Shown here piece by piece: positions 55,010 through 64,000 of a DNA stretch of 64,000 nucleotides; the stretch's first letter is position 1, and every line of letters begins with the position of its first letter. The stretch spans positions 1-64,000 of the forward strand of contig JAKCPI010031630.1 in NCBI GenBank assembly GCA_023213315.1, written 5' to 3'. The DNA is from Euborellia annulipes (lineage: Eukaryota > Arthropoda > Insecta > Dermaptera > Anisolabididae). The notes beneath the pieces were generated by a model, which did not search any database, was not told the origin of the DNA, and saw nothing but the letters and a program-made list of their open reading frames with translations. The position numbers and the translations under genes are program-made.

Positions 55010-55596
55010 TTCACTTCTATAACTAGCAAAAATGCACGGTCTCAATTTTATATATAAGTTGAAATTATAGAAATGAGTTTTAAATTTATTTATTTATAAA
55101 ACATGTTTTGAACATTTTCATGAGGATTTACTTTTTTCAGTTATTGTATTCATGTTTGAACTCTTTATCCCCATAAAGTTTATCTTAATGGAATCACGCC
55201 ATTGTTTATGTGAAAATCGCAATGAACCGAAAACATTACAGCTTTGTTTAAAATAAATAACTTAGTCCCAGTTGAGAGCTTATTTTATAATATTAATAAT
55301 AAATTCAGGCTTTGGAAATCGATTAGGCCCCTACTTATTTAGGAGAAAAAAAGAACCGCGGATTATTGAATATCGTACAGCTCGAAACCCTCGATCAAAA
55401 TCCATGTGCCATGGGGGTTATATACAAATAAGAAAATGCAATTTCATTATATAACGTTGTTAAATAATTATAGAGATCAAATAGTATGAATATCTCGATT
55501 CGGACTTAACAAGTTATAGATATATTTAACAAATTTGTGAGTATGTTTATCTTTTGGAAGTCTAAACGCTCCTGGGAATCGAACTCATAAAAAATG
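55010..55596. other. AT-rich stretch, no gene seen
   Basis: No repeat family or gene recognised. A tRNA B-box-like scrap (CTGGGAATCGAACTC, minus strand) lies at 55573-55588. Confidence 0.5.
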
Positions 55597-56325
55597 GGGA
55601 TTGACTTCCCCGAGAGTTTCTCTTATACGTATTCTTTTGGGTGTGTGTGTGTGAACACGATTGCTTAAAAACCAAAGCAGCTAGATCGATGAAATTTGGT
55701 ATATGCTCCTTGCACTAAAATTGTAGATTTCTATCAACTTTTGGAGTAAATACGTCACCTGGAAGTAGTACTTTACCTTTCTTTTTCAGAAATTTTGAAA
55801 TTTTCAATTTCTTTGTTATATTATGATAAAATACTCAATTTTAAAAAGATTCTTTGACATTTTTGCGAAGACTGAATATTTTTTGAAATAATCACAGAAG
55901 TAAATGACATTTTTCGTACGTTTTCTTCTGTGATTATATCAAAAACTATTCAGTTTTCGCAAAAATGTCAAAAGAATAAAAACTTTTTAAAATTGAGTAT
56001 TTTATCATAATATAACAAAGAAATTGAAAATTTCGAAATTTCTGAAAAAACTTATTAGGTAAAGTACTACTTCCAAGTGACGTATTTTCTCCAAAAGTTG
56101 ATAGAAATCTACAATTGTAGTGTAAGGAGCATATACCAAATTTCATCTATCTAGCTGCTTTGGTTTTTAAGCAATCGTGTTCACACACACACACACACAG
56201 ACATAATGCCCAAAATTGTATTTTTGGACTCAGGGAGGTCTAAAACGTGGAGAAACATCAAAATCTCGAAGTCGAATTTTTTTACGATTACAATACATTC
56301 TCTTTATATTCTATACGAGAAAGTA
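55597..56325. repeat. S repeat as a head-to-head inverted pair
   Basis: A plus-strand copy (55597-55925) is followed directly by a minus-strand copy (55925-56320). They meet at a short axis (CATTTTTCGTACGTTTTCTT). Ends are GGGGATTGACTTCCCCGAG and ATACGAGAAAGT. Confidence 0.75.
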
Positions 56326-56609
56326 AAAAGTTGATCTTCTCTCTTAAGAGATGTGATTTCTGCTATTGTGCTTGTGAGGCTTTCTTATTTTATCTCTAGA
56401 CTTATTTTTTGTGTTTACTGACACAGCTATAAATTAATTGCTCCCTCTGAAAGCATTTCTGGCGATTGTTTTGACACACGCAACTCACTCAGCTTATGGA
56501 AATGTCTGTCAAGCCAAATTTATTCATTAGGTTCAAATTTGACAGTTGACCATCGATTGGAGCACAAATTCCTTCGCGAGTCACTAAACAAACATAACAT
56601 TGAGCTAAA

Positions 56610-57262
56610 ATAAAAAAAAATCTGGTGACTGGCACACAACTTTCTCTTACCATCGGTAATCGAAAGTTGTATACTGTGCTTGCCACGCCAGATTTTTTGT
56701 GTCGACATGTATTTAGTTTCCGACAGTACGGTACATTCGATTTTCAAGATGTAAAATTTATAATTATGTGAAAATATTTATATTTTGTTACCATGGCAAT
56801 CATTTCTCTTATCTTTTCTATGGAGTACAAGAGTAAAGTGGTCTTCAAAAGATTTCAATGGCAAAATGAGGATATACATATTAAAGAACATGTAAAGAAT
56901 AATTGATTTTTGAATTTTAATCAAAATCGTTGGAGCGAATTTAGAGAAAATCGAAAAAAAAAAAACTGAAAAAGTGCATCAGTAAAGTACTAGTACTCTT
57001 TGGTCGATTTTGTTCAAAAGCTTCGTGTCACGTCCCATGGGGGGTAGCAAGCTTAAATATAAAATTTCAACCTCCTAGCTCTTTCCGTTCTTGAGATATT
57101 TTGTTCACAGACAGACAGACATGTCGCGTAATCCACTTTATTGCATTCAGGGGACTTCAAAACGTGAAGATCCATCAAAATCTCGACATCGAATTTTTGA
57201 CATGAATCCAATACTTTCTCTATTTTGACATACAGTATATATAGAGGTAAAAGAAAGTAAGA
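56610..57262 (+). repeat. R repeat, near full length
   Basis: 5' hairpin (CTGGTGACTGGCACACAA ... TTGCCACGCCAG), intact body, and 3' end GGTAAAAGAAAGTAAG. Confidence 0.85.
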
Positions 57263-57900
57263 AGAAGACCGCGTTTTAATTTCTACGACTAAATGCTTCC
57301 TAATCATTGTAAAGAGAGAACCTTAAATTAAACAAAATCCCTTTCTTTTAATTTTTTTTTCCTTATTTTTTGAGGATTGAAATTTAATAATCCGCCTTTT
57401 GTTTAAAAGCTTTTCGATTTAATCACATAAAAAGAAAGAATATTCCATAATCATCTACATTAGTTTTATTAATTCCTACTATTTGAAGGGTTCAAGGAGT
57501 GAGGGGATAAAAGATTTAAGTTCCATTTCCACGCAAATGGATTTCCTCTTTAGTTCAACTTAAAATGAAATAGCCATTTGGCCAGAAATGTCCGGGTTAA
57601 ATATAGAGAGCCAATTTCATGTTTCCTTTAATCTAAGCCCTTTATTTATGTGTAATTGAAAAATATGTATATACGGGCGTAGCGAAGACATTTTGCACAG
57701 CGGAGTGAAGGGGGCGAAGGGAAATGCCAACAAAGTTTTGAAGGAAAAGAGAAGAAGGAGAAAAGAACTTTCAGTTTATTTTCGTTACAACCCCTAGTGT
57801 GAGGTCAACTTCAAGCGACGCATTGTTCATTCAAAAAAATGATGATTCTTTTAAGAAATAATTTATTCACTTATTACTTTCTATTACCTATGTATATATA
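57263..57900. other. unassigned, moderately complex sequence
   Basis: No open frame or repeat family. 57480-57650 is less AT-biased than its surroundings and could be a conserved non-coding or regulatory element; nothing in the window tests this. Confidence 0.35.
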
Positions 57901-58170
57901 TTAGGGTCCGACCGAAACAAGATTTTCAGCCGAAACCGAAACCGAAACCGAATATTCGGCCTCAACCTTAGTTTCGGCCGAAACCGTAACCGAAACCGAA
58001 ACTTGTATTTCCTATAAAATTTTTTTTTCATTTTACCTTTTTTTTTTTTTTGAATTTTTTTTTCCCTCCCGTGAAAATCATTTTACCTTTTTTTTTAAGG
58101 AGACTAAAATTTTTTTCTCCCTCAAGTGCAAATTATTTGACCTTTTTTTTTTTTAAATGCTTTTATTTAA

Positions 58171-58556
58171 GGTGCGCGTCTCGGAAAACCGTTAAAACAC
58201 GATTGACTCGAGGCGGCACCAGATGGCGTTAGTGTTCCCCCATTGGAATAACACGCAACTTGTTCCATTTCATTCTAGACTTTCCAGCTAATTAATTAAA
58301 GGCAAAAAATTAATTATTTTTTAACACAATGATTACTAATTTAATTATCTACAACTTATAGAGCTCCTTTTTTTAAAATATCTTTTATTTAATGCCATTA
58401 ATCTAAAAAAAATTTTTTTTTTTCGAAAATCAAAAAAAGGGCTTCTATAAGTTGTAGATATTTTAAATAGCTTTAATTTAAAAAAAATTTGAGGTCGATA
58501 GCTTTAAAATTGTGGCCGCTGGAAAGTCCCAAAATTAGCACCCCGAGACGCGCACC
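58171..58556. mobile_element. TTAA-target element, 386 bp
   Basis: TTAA at 58167-58170 and 58557-58560. Inverted ends GGTGCGCGTCTCGG and CCGAGACGCGCACC. TTAA targets point to piggyBac or Kolobok groups; the ends do not settle which. Confidence 0.8.
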
Positions 58557-58611
58557 TTAACTTACTCTTTCAAGGTCACCAACTTTGAGTCTTTGTTTGG
58601 GACACTTCCCA

Positions 58612-58862
58612 ATGAGCTAGAGGTGTGAAATTTGATATTTAAGGGTCATTTTCGATGACGCAAATTGTGAGTTGGGTTTTACCAAAATTGACCAAACTAA
58701 TGTGGTACTTTATTTGAAACCTCACGCGTATTAATCTAATTTCAAAAGACTTCCCGATGGGCTAGGGGTGTGAAATTTGATACTTAAGGGTCATTTTTGA
58801 TGACGCAAATAGTGAGTTGGGTTTCACCAAAATAGACCAAACTAATGTGGTACTTTATTTCA
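58612..58862. repeat. two-unit direct repeat, ~146 bp apart
   Basis: GTGTGAAATTTGATA through AATGTGGTACTTTATTT occurs twice (58622-58713 and 58767-58859), with about 10% difference. Confidence 0.75.
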
Positions 58863-58952
58863 CGCATCCTGTCTTCTTTTTTAATACTCTATAATAAAAA
58901 AAGACTAAAAAGTTTAAAATAAAAATATAATAAAAAAAAACTTTTTAAAAAA

Positions 58953-59201
58953 ATGCTTTTATTTAAATTGAACTAAAAAGAGAAAAATAATTTAATTGTT
59001 CTTGTTAAAATTGTTGAATATTTATTACTTAAAATAAAAGCGTGGGGCGCTTCGAAGTGATTCCGAGGCTCTAAGTATATACAATTCCTTAAGCTATCAA
59101 TATGCGCCCCACGCTTTTATTTTAAGTAATAAATATTCAACAATTTTAACAAGAACAATTAAATTATTTTTCTCTTTTTAGTTCAATTTAAATAAAAGCA
59201 T
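58953..59201. repeat. near-perfect inverted repeat with 98-bp arms
   Basis: Arms 58953-59050 and 59104-59201 are almost exact complements around a 53-base loop; inner edges are GCGTGGGGCGC. The right edge touches the SINE-1 head. It could be a MITE or the centre of a larger inverted element. Confidence 0.75.
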
Positions 59202-59475
59202 GCCCACGGGGCGTGGTGTAGAGGTTAGCGTGCTAACCTCATATACCAAACGTCGCGGGTTCGGACCCCAGGCAGTCCGATGATTTTATTTAAGCCATCT
59301 GGATACCAGATGGCTTAAATAAAAATGCCTGGACCCTAATATATATAAATTCATAAATAACGGTTATCGTAAATGTCTTATATGGCCTGAGCTGCCGAAA
59401 AGACAGTGTGAATGTGTGTGTGAGTGTGAGTGTGAATGAGAAAAAAGTGTGAATGTTTAAAAAAAAAAAAAAAAA
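59202..59475 (+). repeat. SINE family 1, full-length copy
   Basis: tRNA-like head with A-box region TGGTGTAGAGGTTAGCGTG and B box GGGTTCGGACCCC, a hairpin (GCCATCTGGATACCAGATGGC), body GCCTGAGCTGCCGAAAAGAC, TGTG tail and poly-A. AAAGCAT on both sides suggests a short target duplication. Confidence 0.9.
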
Positions 59476-59727
59476 AGCATTTTTTTTAAAAAGTTTTTTT
59501 TTTTATTATATTTTTTGCATGCGAGTCTCATCCCATTTTTTCAGACTCTGGTTTCGGCCGGCCGAAAGGTTCGGCCACTTTTTGGCCGAAACCGAAACTA
59601 CGGCCGAAACCATGATTTTTGGCCGAAACTGGCCGAAACCGTAACCGAAACCGAATATTCGGTCGGTTCCTACAAAAAACATATTCATATTTGTTAAATA
59701 GTTTTTTTTTTTTTTTTTGATTTTTAC

Positions 59728-60240
59728 TTTAAACCAAAGCAGCTAGATCGATAAAATTTGGTATATGCTCCTTACACTAAAATTGTAGATTTCTATCAAC
59801 TTTTGGAGTAAATATGTCACTTGGAAGTAGTACTTTACTTAAAAAGTTTTTTCAAAAATTTTGAAATTTTCAATTTTTGTTATATTATAATAAAATACTC
59901 AATTTTAAAAAGTTTTTATTCTTTGACATTTTTACGAAAACTGAATATTTTTTGAAATAATCACAGAAGAAATAGAAATTATTCGTTAATTTTGATAAAA
60001 AATCAAAACAAAATCATACAGGTGTCATTAAAAAAAGGGTAAATATAAACAAATGAATTTGTGAAACAAATTACTCCAAAAGTTGATAGAAATCTACAAT
60101 TTTAGTGTAAGGAGCATATACCAAATTTTATCGATCTAGCTGCTTTGGTTTTTAAGCAATCGTGTTCACACACACACCCAGACGTAATTCCAAAAGAATA
60201 TACGAGAAAGTCTCGGGGAAGTCAATCCCCATATTTATAG
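59728..60240. repeat. S repeat as an inverted pair
   Basis: A plus-strand copy 59728-60010 faces a minus-strand copy 60070-60240. The outer end AGTCTCGGGGAAGTCAATCC matches the other S copies. Confidence 0.75.
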
Positions 60241-60439
60241 CTAGTTTTTACTTTTTTTTTTATGTTTACGACGTATATTGATCATCCTATATCCAATTTT
60301 TTTCTTCTTAAATATCAATATTTGAGTGGATGTTAATGTTAATTTTAGTTCATTTTATTGATGTCAAATGATACTAATTTTACTACTATCAGTAAATATT
60401 GACATTAGACTGTCCCAAAGTGCGCGTGATTGGCGCTCG

Positions 60440-60988
60440 AAACGTCGTCAAAAATTCGTTGTCGAGATTTTGATGGATATACACGTTTTGAGGTCCCCGT
60501 AATCCAAAAAAAGTGGTTTTCGCGACATGGTCCGTCTGTGTGACAGTGTGTGTATCCAATTTAAAGCATGAAGAAATTGAGCTAGGTGGTTGAAATTTTA
60601 TGTTTAAGTTAGGTACCCTCCTGTGACGTGATTCGAAGCTTTTAAACAAAATCGGCCAAAGAGTACTTCTACTTTACTGATGTACTTTTTCAGTTTTTTT
60701 CGATTTTTTTTTTTAAATTCGCTCCAACGAATTTGATCAAAATTCAAAAATCAATTATTTTTTATATTCTCTTTTTAAATTATATATTCTCATTTTGCCA
60801 TTAAAATCTTCTGAAGACCAGTTTACTTTTGTACTAAATAGAAAAGATAGAAGAAATGGTTGCTATGGTAACAAAATATAATTATTTTCCCATGTTTATA
60901 AATTTTACATCGTGAATTCAAATGTGCCGTACTATCGCAAACTAAATATATGTTGACACAAAAAATCTGGTGTGACAAGCACAGAACA
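60440..60988 (-). repeat. R repeat, minus-strand copy
   Basis: From TCGTTGTCGAGATTTTGATG through TACTGATGTACTTTTTCAG to AATCTGGTGTGACAAGC. The far hairpin arm is missing. Confidence 0.8.
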
Positions 60989-61009
60989 CATTTTTAAAAT
61001 ACCATATAT

Positions 61010-61290
61010 CCCTGAAACCCGAGGGCCCCGGGATCTCTCAAAGACAAATTTTCAATAATTATTTTTAATCTAAATTTTTCCGTTTTCATCTGAGCCCTGA
61101 GGGCCCCGGTAACTCTCAAAGACAAACAAAACTTTCAATAATTTTTTTTTTTAATCTAAATTTGTCCGTTTTCGCTGAGCCCTGAGGGCCCCGGAAACTC
61201 CCAAAGACAAACAAAACTTTCAATAATTTTTTTTTTTATCTAAATTTTTGTGTTTTTGTCGAGCCCTGTGGGTCCCGGGGCCTTTAAAAG
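61010..61290 (+). repeat. ~85-bp tandem repeat, about 3.5 units
   Basis: Units share GAGCCCTGAGGGCCCCGG, CTCTCAAAGACAAA and CTTTCAATAATTTTT. The last unit is broken by the element 61299-61967 and resumes at 61968. Confidence 0.85.
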
Positions 61291-61298
61291 ACAAATAT

Positions 61299-61967
61299 AG
61301 TAGAAAAATAAAAGGCCGAGCAGCTATGTTTATTTCTTTTATTAAAGAACCCACATCGACGTTTCGGTCGACTATGCGACCATCTTCATGGCTACAATGG
61401 AGTTTATAAAAAAAAAATAAAACATCAAGAGGTTGTATAAATAAAATTTCAAGACATAAAAATAAATTATCATTACCTAGAGTTCAGTCAACAGAAAAAC
61501 CTCTTAAGTTCTTTGACAGACATTTCATAAAAATTCATTACGATCTATCAGATATAATGTTCTGCGCCAAAGTCAATATAAATTTTATTTTAATTGTATA
61601 CATCTTAGAACTTGCAGGTATATAAGATATATATAATTAAAATAAAATTTATATTGACTTTGGCGCTGAACATTATATCTGATAGATCGTAATGAATTTT
61701 ATGAAATATCTGTCAAAGAACTTAAGAGGTTTTTCTATTGACTGAATTCTAGGTAATGATCATTTATTTTTATGTCTTGAAATTTTATTTATACAACCTC
61801 TTGATGTTTTTTTTTTTTTTTTTATAAACTCCATTGTAGCCATGAAGATGGTCGCATAGTCGACCGAAACGTCGATGTGGGTTCTTTAATAAAGAAATAA
61901 ACATAGCTGCTCGGCCTTTTATTTTTCTACTACATATTGAATCAGCTATTCACCTCGCTAACATACC
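61299..61967. mobile_element. inverted-repeat element, provisional Penelope-like family 1, full copy
   Basis: Exact 12-bp duplication AAAGACAAATAT (61287-61298, 61968-61979) inside a tandem repeat, so insertion is certain. Arms of about 309 bases (61299-61607 and 61623-61932) are almost perfect complements. A 35-base tail (TTGAATCAGCTATTCACCTC) is only on the right. Each arm has GATGGTCGCATAGTCGACC then GAAACGTCGATG. No reverse transcriptase is encoded, so it would depend on a full element elsewhere. Confidence 0.85.
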
Positions 61968-62039
61968 AAAGACAAATATTTGGGGGCCTATGCCGGCTCG
62001 GGGCCTGGGGCGGACCTCTCCCCCCTCCCATCGCCTCTG

Positions 62040-62835
62040 GATAAGAGAAAGTTGTGTGCTGTGCGACCAGTCACTCCTTATTTTTTATTTATCTCCTGAT
62101 TGCTACGTCTCCACCTAAGATTTTTTTGTCTCAAATATTCTAACTTTAGGCAAGCATTCCAATTATTGGCAATTTATGGATGATTTAAAAAAAGAAAATT
62201 GCCAAAAACACATTTATTCAATGCTCTAGCTAAAGGTTCTGGTGGGAAGTAATAGGGGAAAGTCAAAAATTGTTTCTATTTTAAACTTAACTCTGGTTCA
62301 AATTAGCATTAGTGACCCACGAGCTTGTACTAAAAAAAAAAATATGGTTCGCCATTCCTGATCTAGTGTTTCCGCCCTGCGATGTCATTTGACATCTAAC
62401 TTGTTGAAAATTTTTTCACTATCCTGTAATGTTGATCTAATTTTACTTTGAATTAATGTGTCAAAGAATAAAAAAAACTCACTAAATTTATGTCATAATT
62501 TTCTCTAACTTAATTAATAGAAATTAATGTGATGTCACTCAATCTTAAGTAGAAATTTTTGTGATGTGCGGATAGTCACGTCAAATTTTTTATTAACATT
62601 TCTCAGTATAAAAAATAAGCCCTGTATCCTCAATTGGATACCAGTTAGTTCACCTTTTAACTTTCTTTGAAATTAATATGATCCGCTATTATGTACCACC
62701 CACGCTCTTATCATTACACTCTTTTTATTTTCTGTAACAACAAAAATAATTTTTCTCTTAAGCTCCACCTTCGGAGATGGATTCATATATCTTCCTCTTC
62801 CAGGTATTTTCTTTCTTCTCGTTTTATTTTATTCT

Positions 62836-62870
<35 letters not shown>

Positions 62871-63430
62871 TCAAAAAATTCTTTCCCCTTTTCTCTCCTT
62901 CCCCCCCCCCCCCCCCCCCCCCCTCCCCCCCCTCCTCTCCCCCATATAACCCTTCTTACTATTTTCCATAATCCATAAATATATAATTTGGTATTTGTTT
63001 TTTTCTTTCCTCTCTTTTTTATCCCATCCGGAAATAAAATAACTGAAATCCTACGCGTGCGGCCCCGCCCCGGGTCGTTTCGGGGGGGGGGGGGGGCGCG
63101 CTTTCCACCCGGCCCGGGGGGGTTATTCTATCTTCGCAAATAACAAAGAAAAGAGAATTTGGTTCTTATTTAATTTCATATTCTTGGAAATCATTTATCT
63201 GAATTTTGCCTCTGATTCTAGAATAATAATAACCCTTATCTAAGGATCAAGAAGATACTTAAATAAAGATGGAACATCTTGATTAGTGTTTCTTGCTCTA
63301 ATATTAGGCCTACATAACTTGTACCTAAAGAGGTCGTTTTCCCGTCAAATAAAATTGTTTTTGTTATCGGTTTCATATATGCAGGACAAGGAGACTCTTT
63401 TAATTATACCCCGTCTCCTTTTACTTCTTT
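62040..63430. other. AT-rich right flank with homopolymers and a GC island
   Basis: No supported gene. It contains about 30 T (62838-62869), a C-rich run (62900-62941) and an isolated GC patch at 63053-63123 (GCGGCCCCGCCCCGGG, then 14 G). The patch may be a MITE remnant. Proline- and phenylalanine-run frames here come from the homopolymers. Confidence 0.5.
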
Positions 63431-63432
63431 TT

Positions 63433-63512
63433 AAGTCTTTTCGGCAACTTAGGCCATTTAAACTATGGCGATGCTCGTTATTTAAATATGATGGCCTAGG
63501 CTCATTTATTTA
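63433..63512 (-). repeat. SINE family 1 fragment
   Basis: Minus-strand tail region: GTCTTTTCGGCAACTTAGGCC followed by a decayed ACGGTTATCG block. Confidence 0.6.
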
Positions 63513-63957
63513 TATGTCATAATTTTCTAAATTAGTCATTATACAATTTAATTTAGAAACTCCCTCCCTTGTCAACAAAAATTAGCAAATGGGATACACC
63601 TCCCCCCCCAGACTGCTTGAATAGGTTCATAGTGAAAAATGAAAAATAAACGCCTAAACGATAGGCAACATCTCGACATTTAAAATATACGAATAGAGTG
63701 GTTGCATATCTTCACGGCTCTACGTTTTTAATGAAATACGCAATGAGAACATACAATTATAGAAAAATGATAAGAGAATTGAATTGTCTTTCTTCAATAA
63801 TATATTATATCTTTAAATAAGACTCCCATTCTCATGATCCATTTATTACTTGTTCATTTTAATAATGTTTGAGGCACCTTTGTCGGTTTTACTTCATTTA
63901 ATTGGTTCCGCAAACTCACTTTTCCCTTGTTTTTTTTTTTTTTTTTGTAAATATATC

Positions 63958-64000
63958 AATTGGGGGTCCCGGCATTCTTATTTAAGCCATTTGGTATCCA
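63958..64000 (-). repeat. SINE family 1, start of a copy cut by the window edge
   Basis: GGGGTCCCGGCATTCTTATT then AAGCCATTTGG matches the middle of the family in minus orientation. The head would lie beyond 64000. Confidence 0.75.

Larger units (their letters stand above)
57903..59671. mobile_element. hAT-like element with CCGAAACCGAA ends and three later insertions
   Basis: Ends TAGGGTCCGACCGAAAC and TATTCGGTCGGTTCCTA, with CCGAAACCGAAACCGAA repeats inside both ends, as in 40734-41067. The TTAA element 58171-58556, the foldback 58953-59201 and a SINE-1 copy lie between. Confidence 0.65.

Noticed and set aside
59209..59275. A working tRNA gene (A and B boxes present)
   Set aside because: The same head recurs with a constant body, TGTG tail and poly-A, and the acceptor stem does not close; it is a SINE head.
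62691..62978. Phe-run and Pro-run open frames
   Set aside because: They arise from a T homopolymer followed by a C homopolymer.

Overview
The window looks like arthropod nuclear DNA. It is AT-rich, has spliced genes with GT-AG introns and TCAGT-type initiators, and is crowded with short transposable elements. A crustacean or insect is likely; I cannot name the species. Only two protein genes are certain. One is a complete nine-exon purple acid phosphatase of the ACP7/PAPL type (8348-12562, +), with all its metal-ligand motifs. The other is a secreted glycine/histidine-rich protein encoded in one exon (30788-32308, +), with a well-placed TATA box and initiator.

The left edge (1-3075) is the 5' half of a Ty1/copia retrotransposon on the minus strand, running out of the window inside reverse transcriptase. 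Six GC-richer islands with splice-site borders lie on the minus strand between 7292 and 30152. Four of them (26534-30152) join in compatible frames, and two more (15204-15287, 7292-7366) also join. If these two form one gene, ACP7 is nested in its intron on the opposite strand. I could not identify these proteins.

Most of the rest is mobile DNA, often nested. (i) Inverted-repeat elements share a conserved stem-loop (GAAGATGG...CCGAAAC) and a short tail on one side; four have exact 12-13 bp target duplications (3279-3530, 21005-21650, 49836-51408, 61299-61967). I call them Penelope-like provisionally. (ii) Many hAT-type MITEs have 8-bp duplications and G/C homopolymer arms. (iii) There are two PIF/Harbinger-like elements, three Tc1/mariner-like MITEs, one TTAA element and a truncated LINE. 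(iv) Two tRNA-derived SINE families are present, one with at least seven copies. (v) About 14 copies of one ~0.8 kb dispersed repeat (called R here) often host other insertions. (vi) A pair of foldback elements at 34364-37547 is built from ~161-bp tandem units facing each other.

From 37.5 kb to the right end I see no convincing gene. That part holds copies of R, other repeats, a duplicated ~1 kb block (40261-41330 and 48087-49065), a 2-kb inverted repeat (42875-44926) and some unassigned AT-rich sequence.
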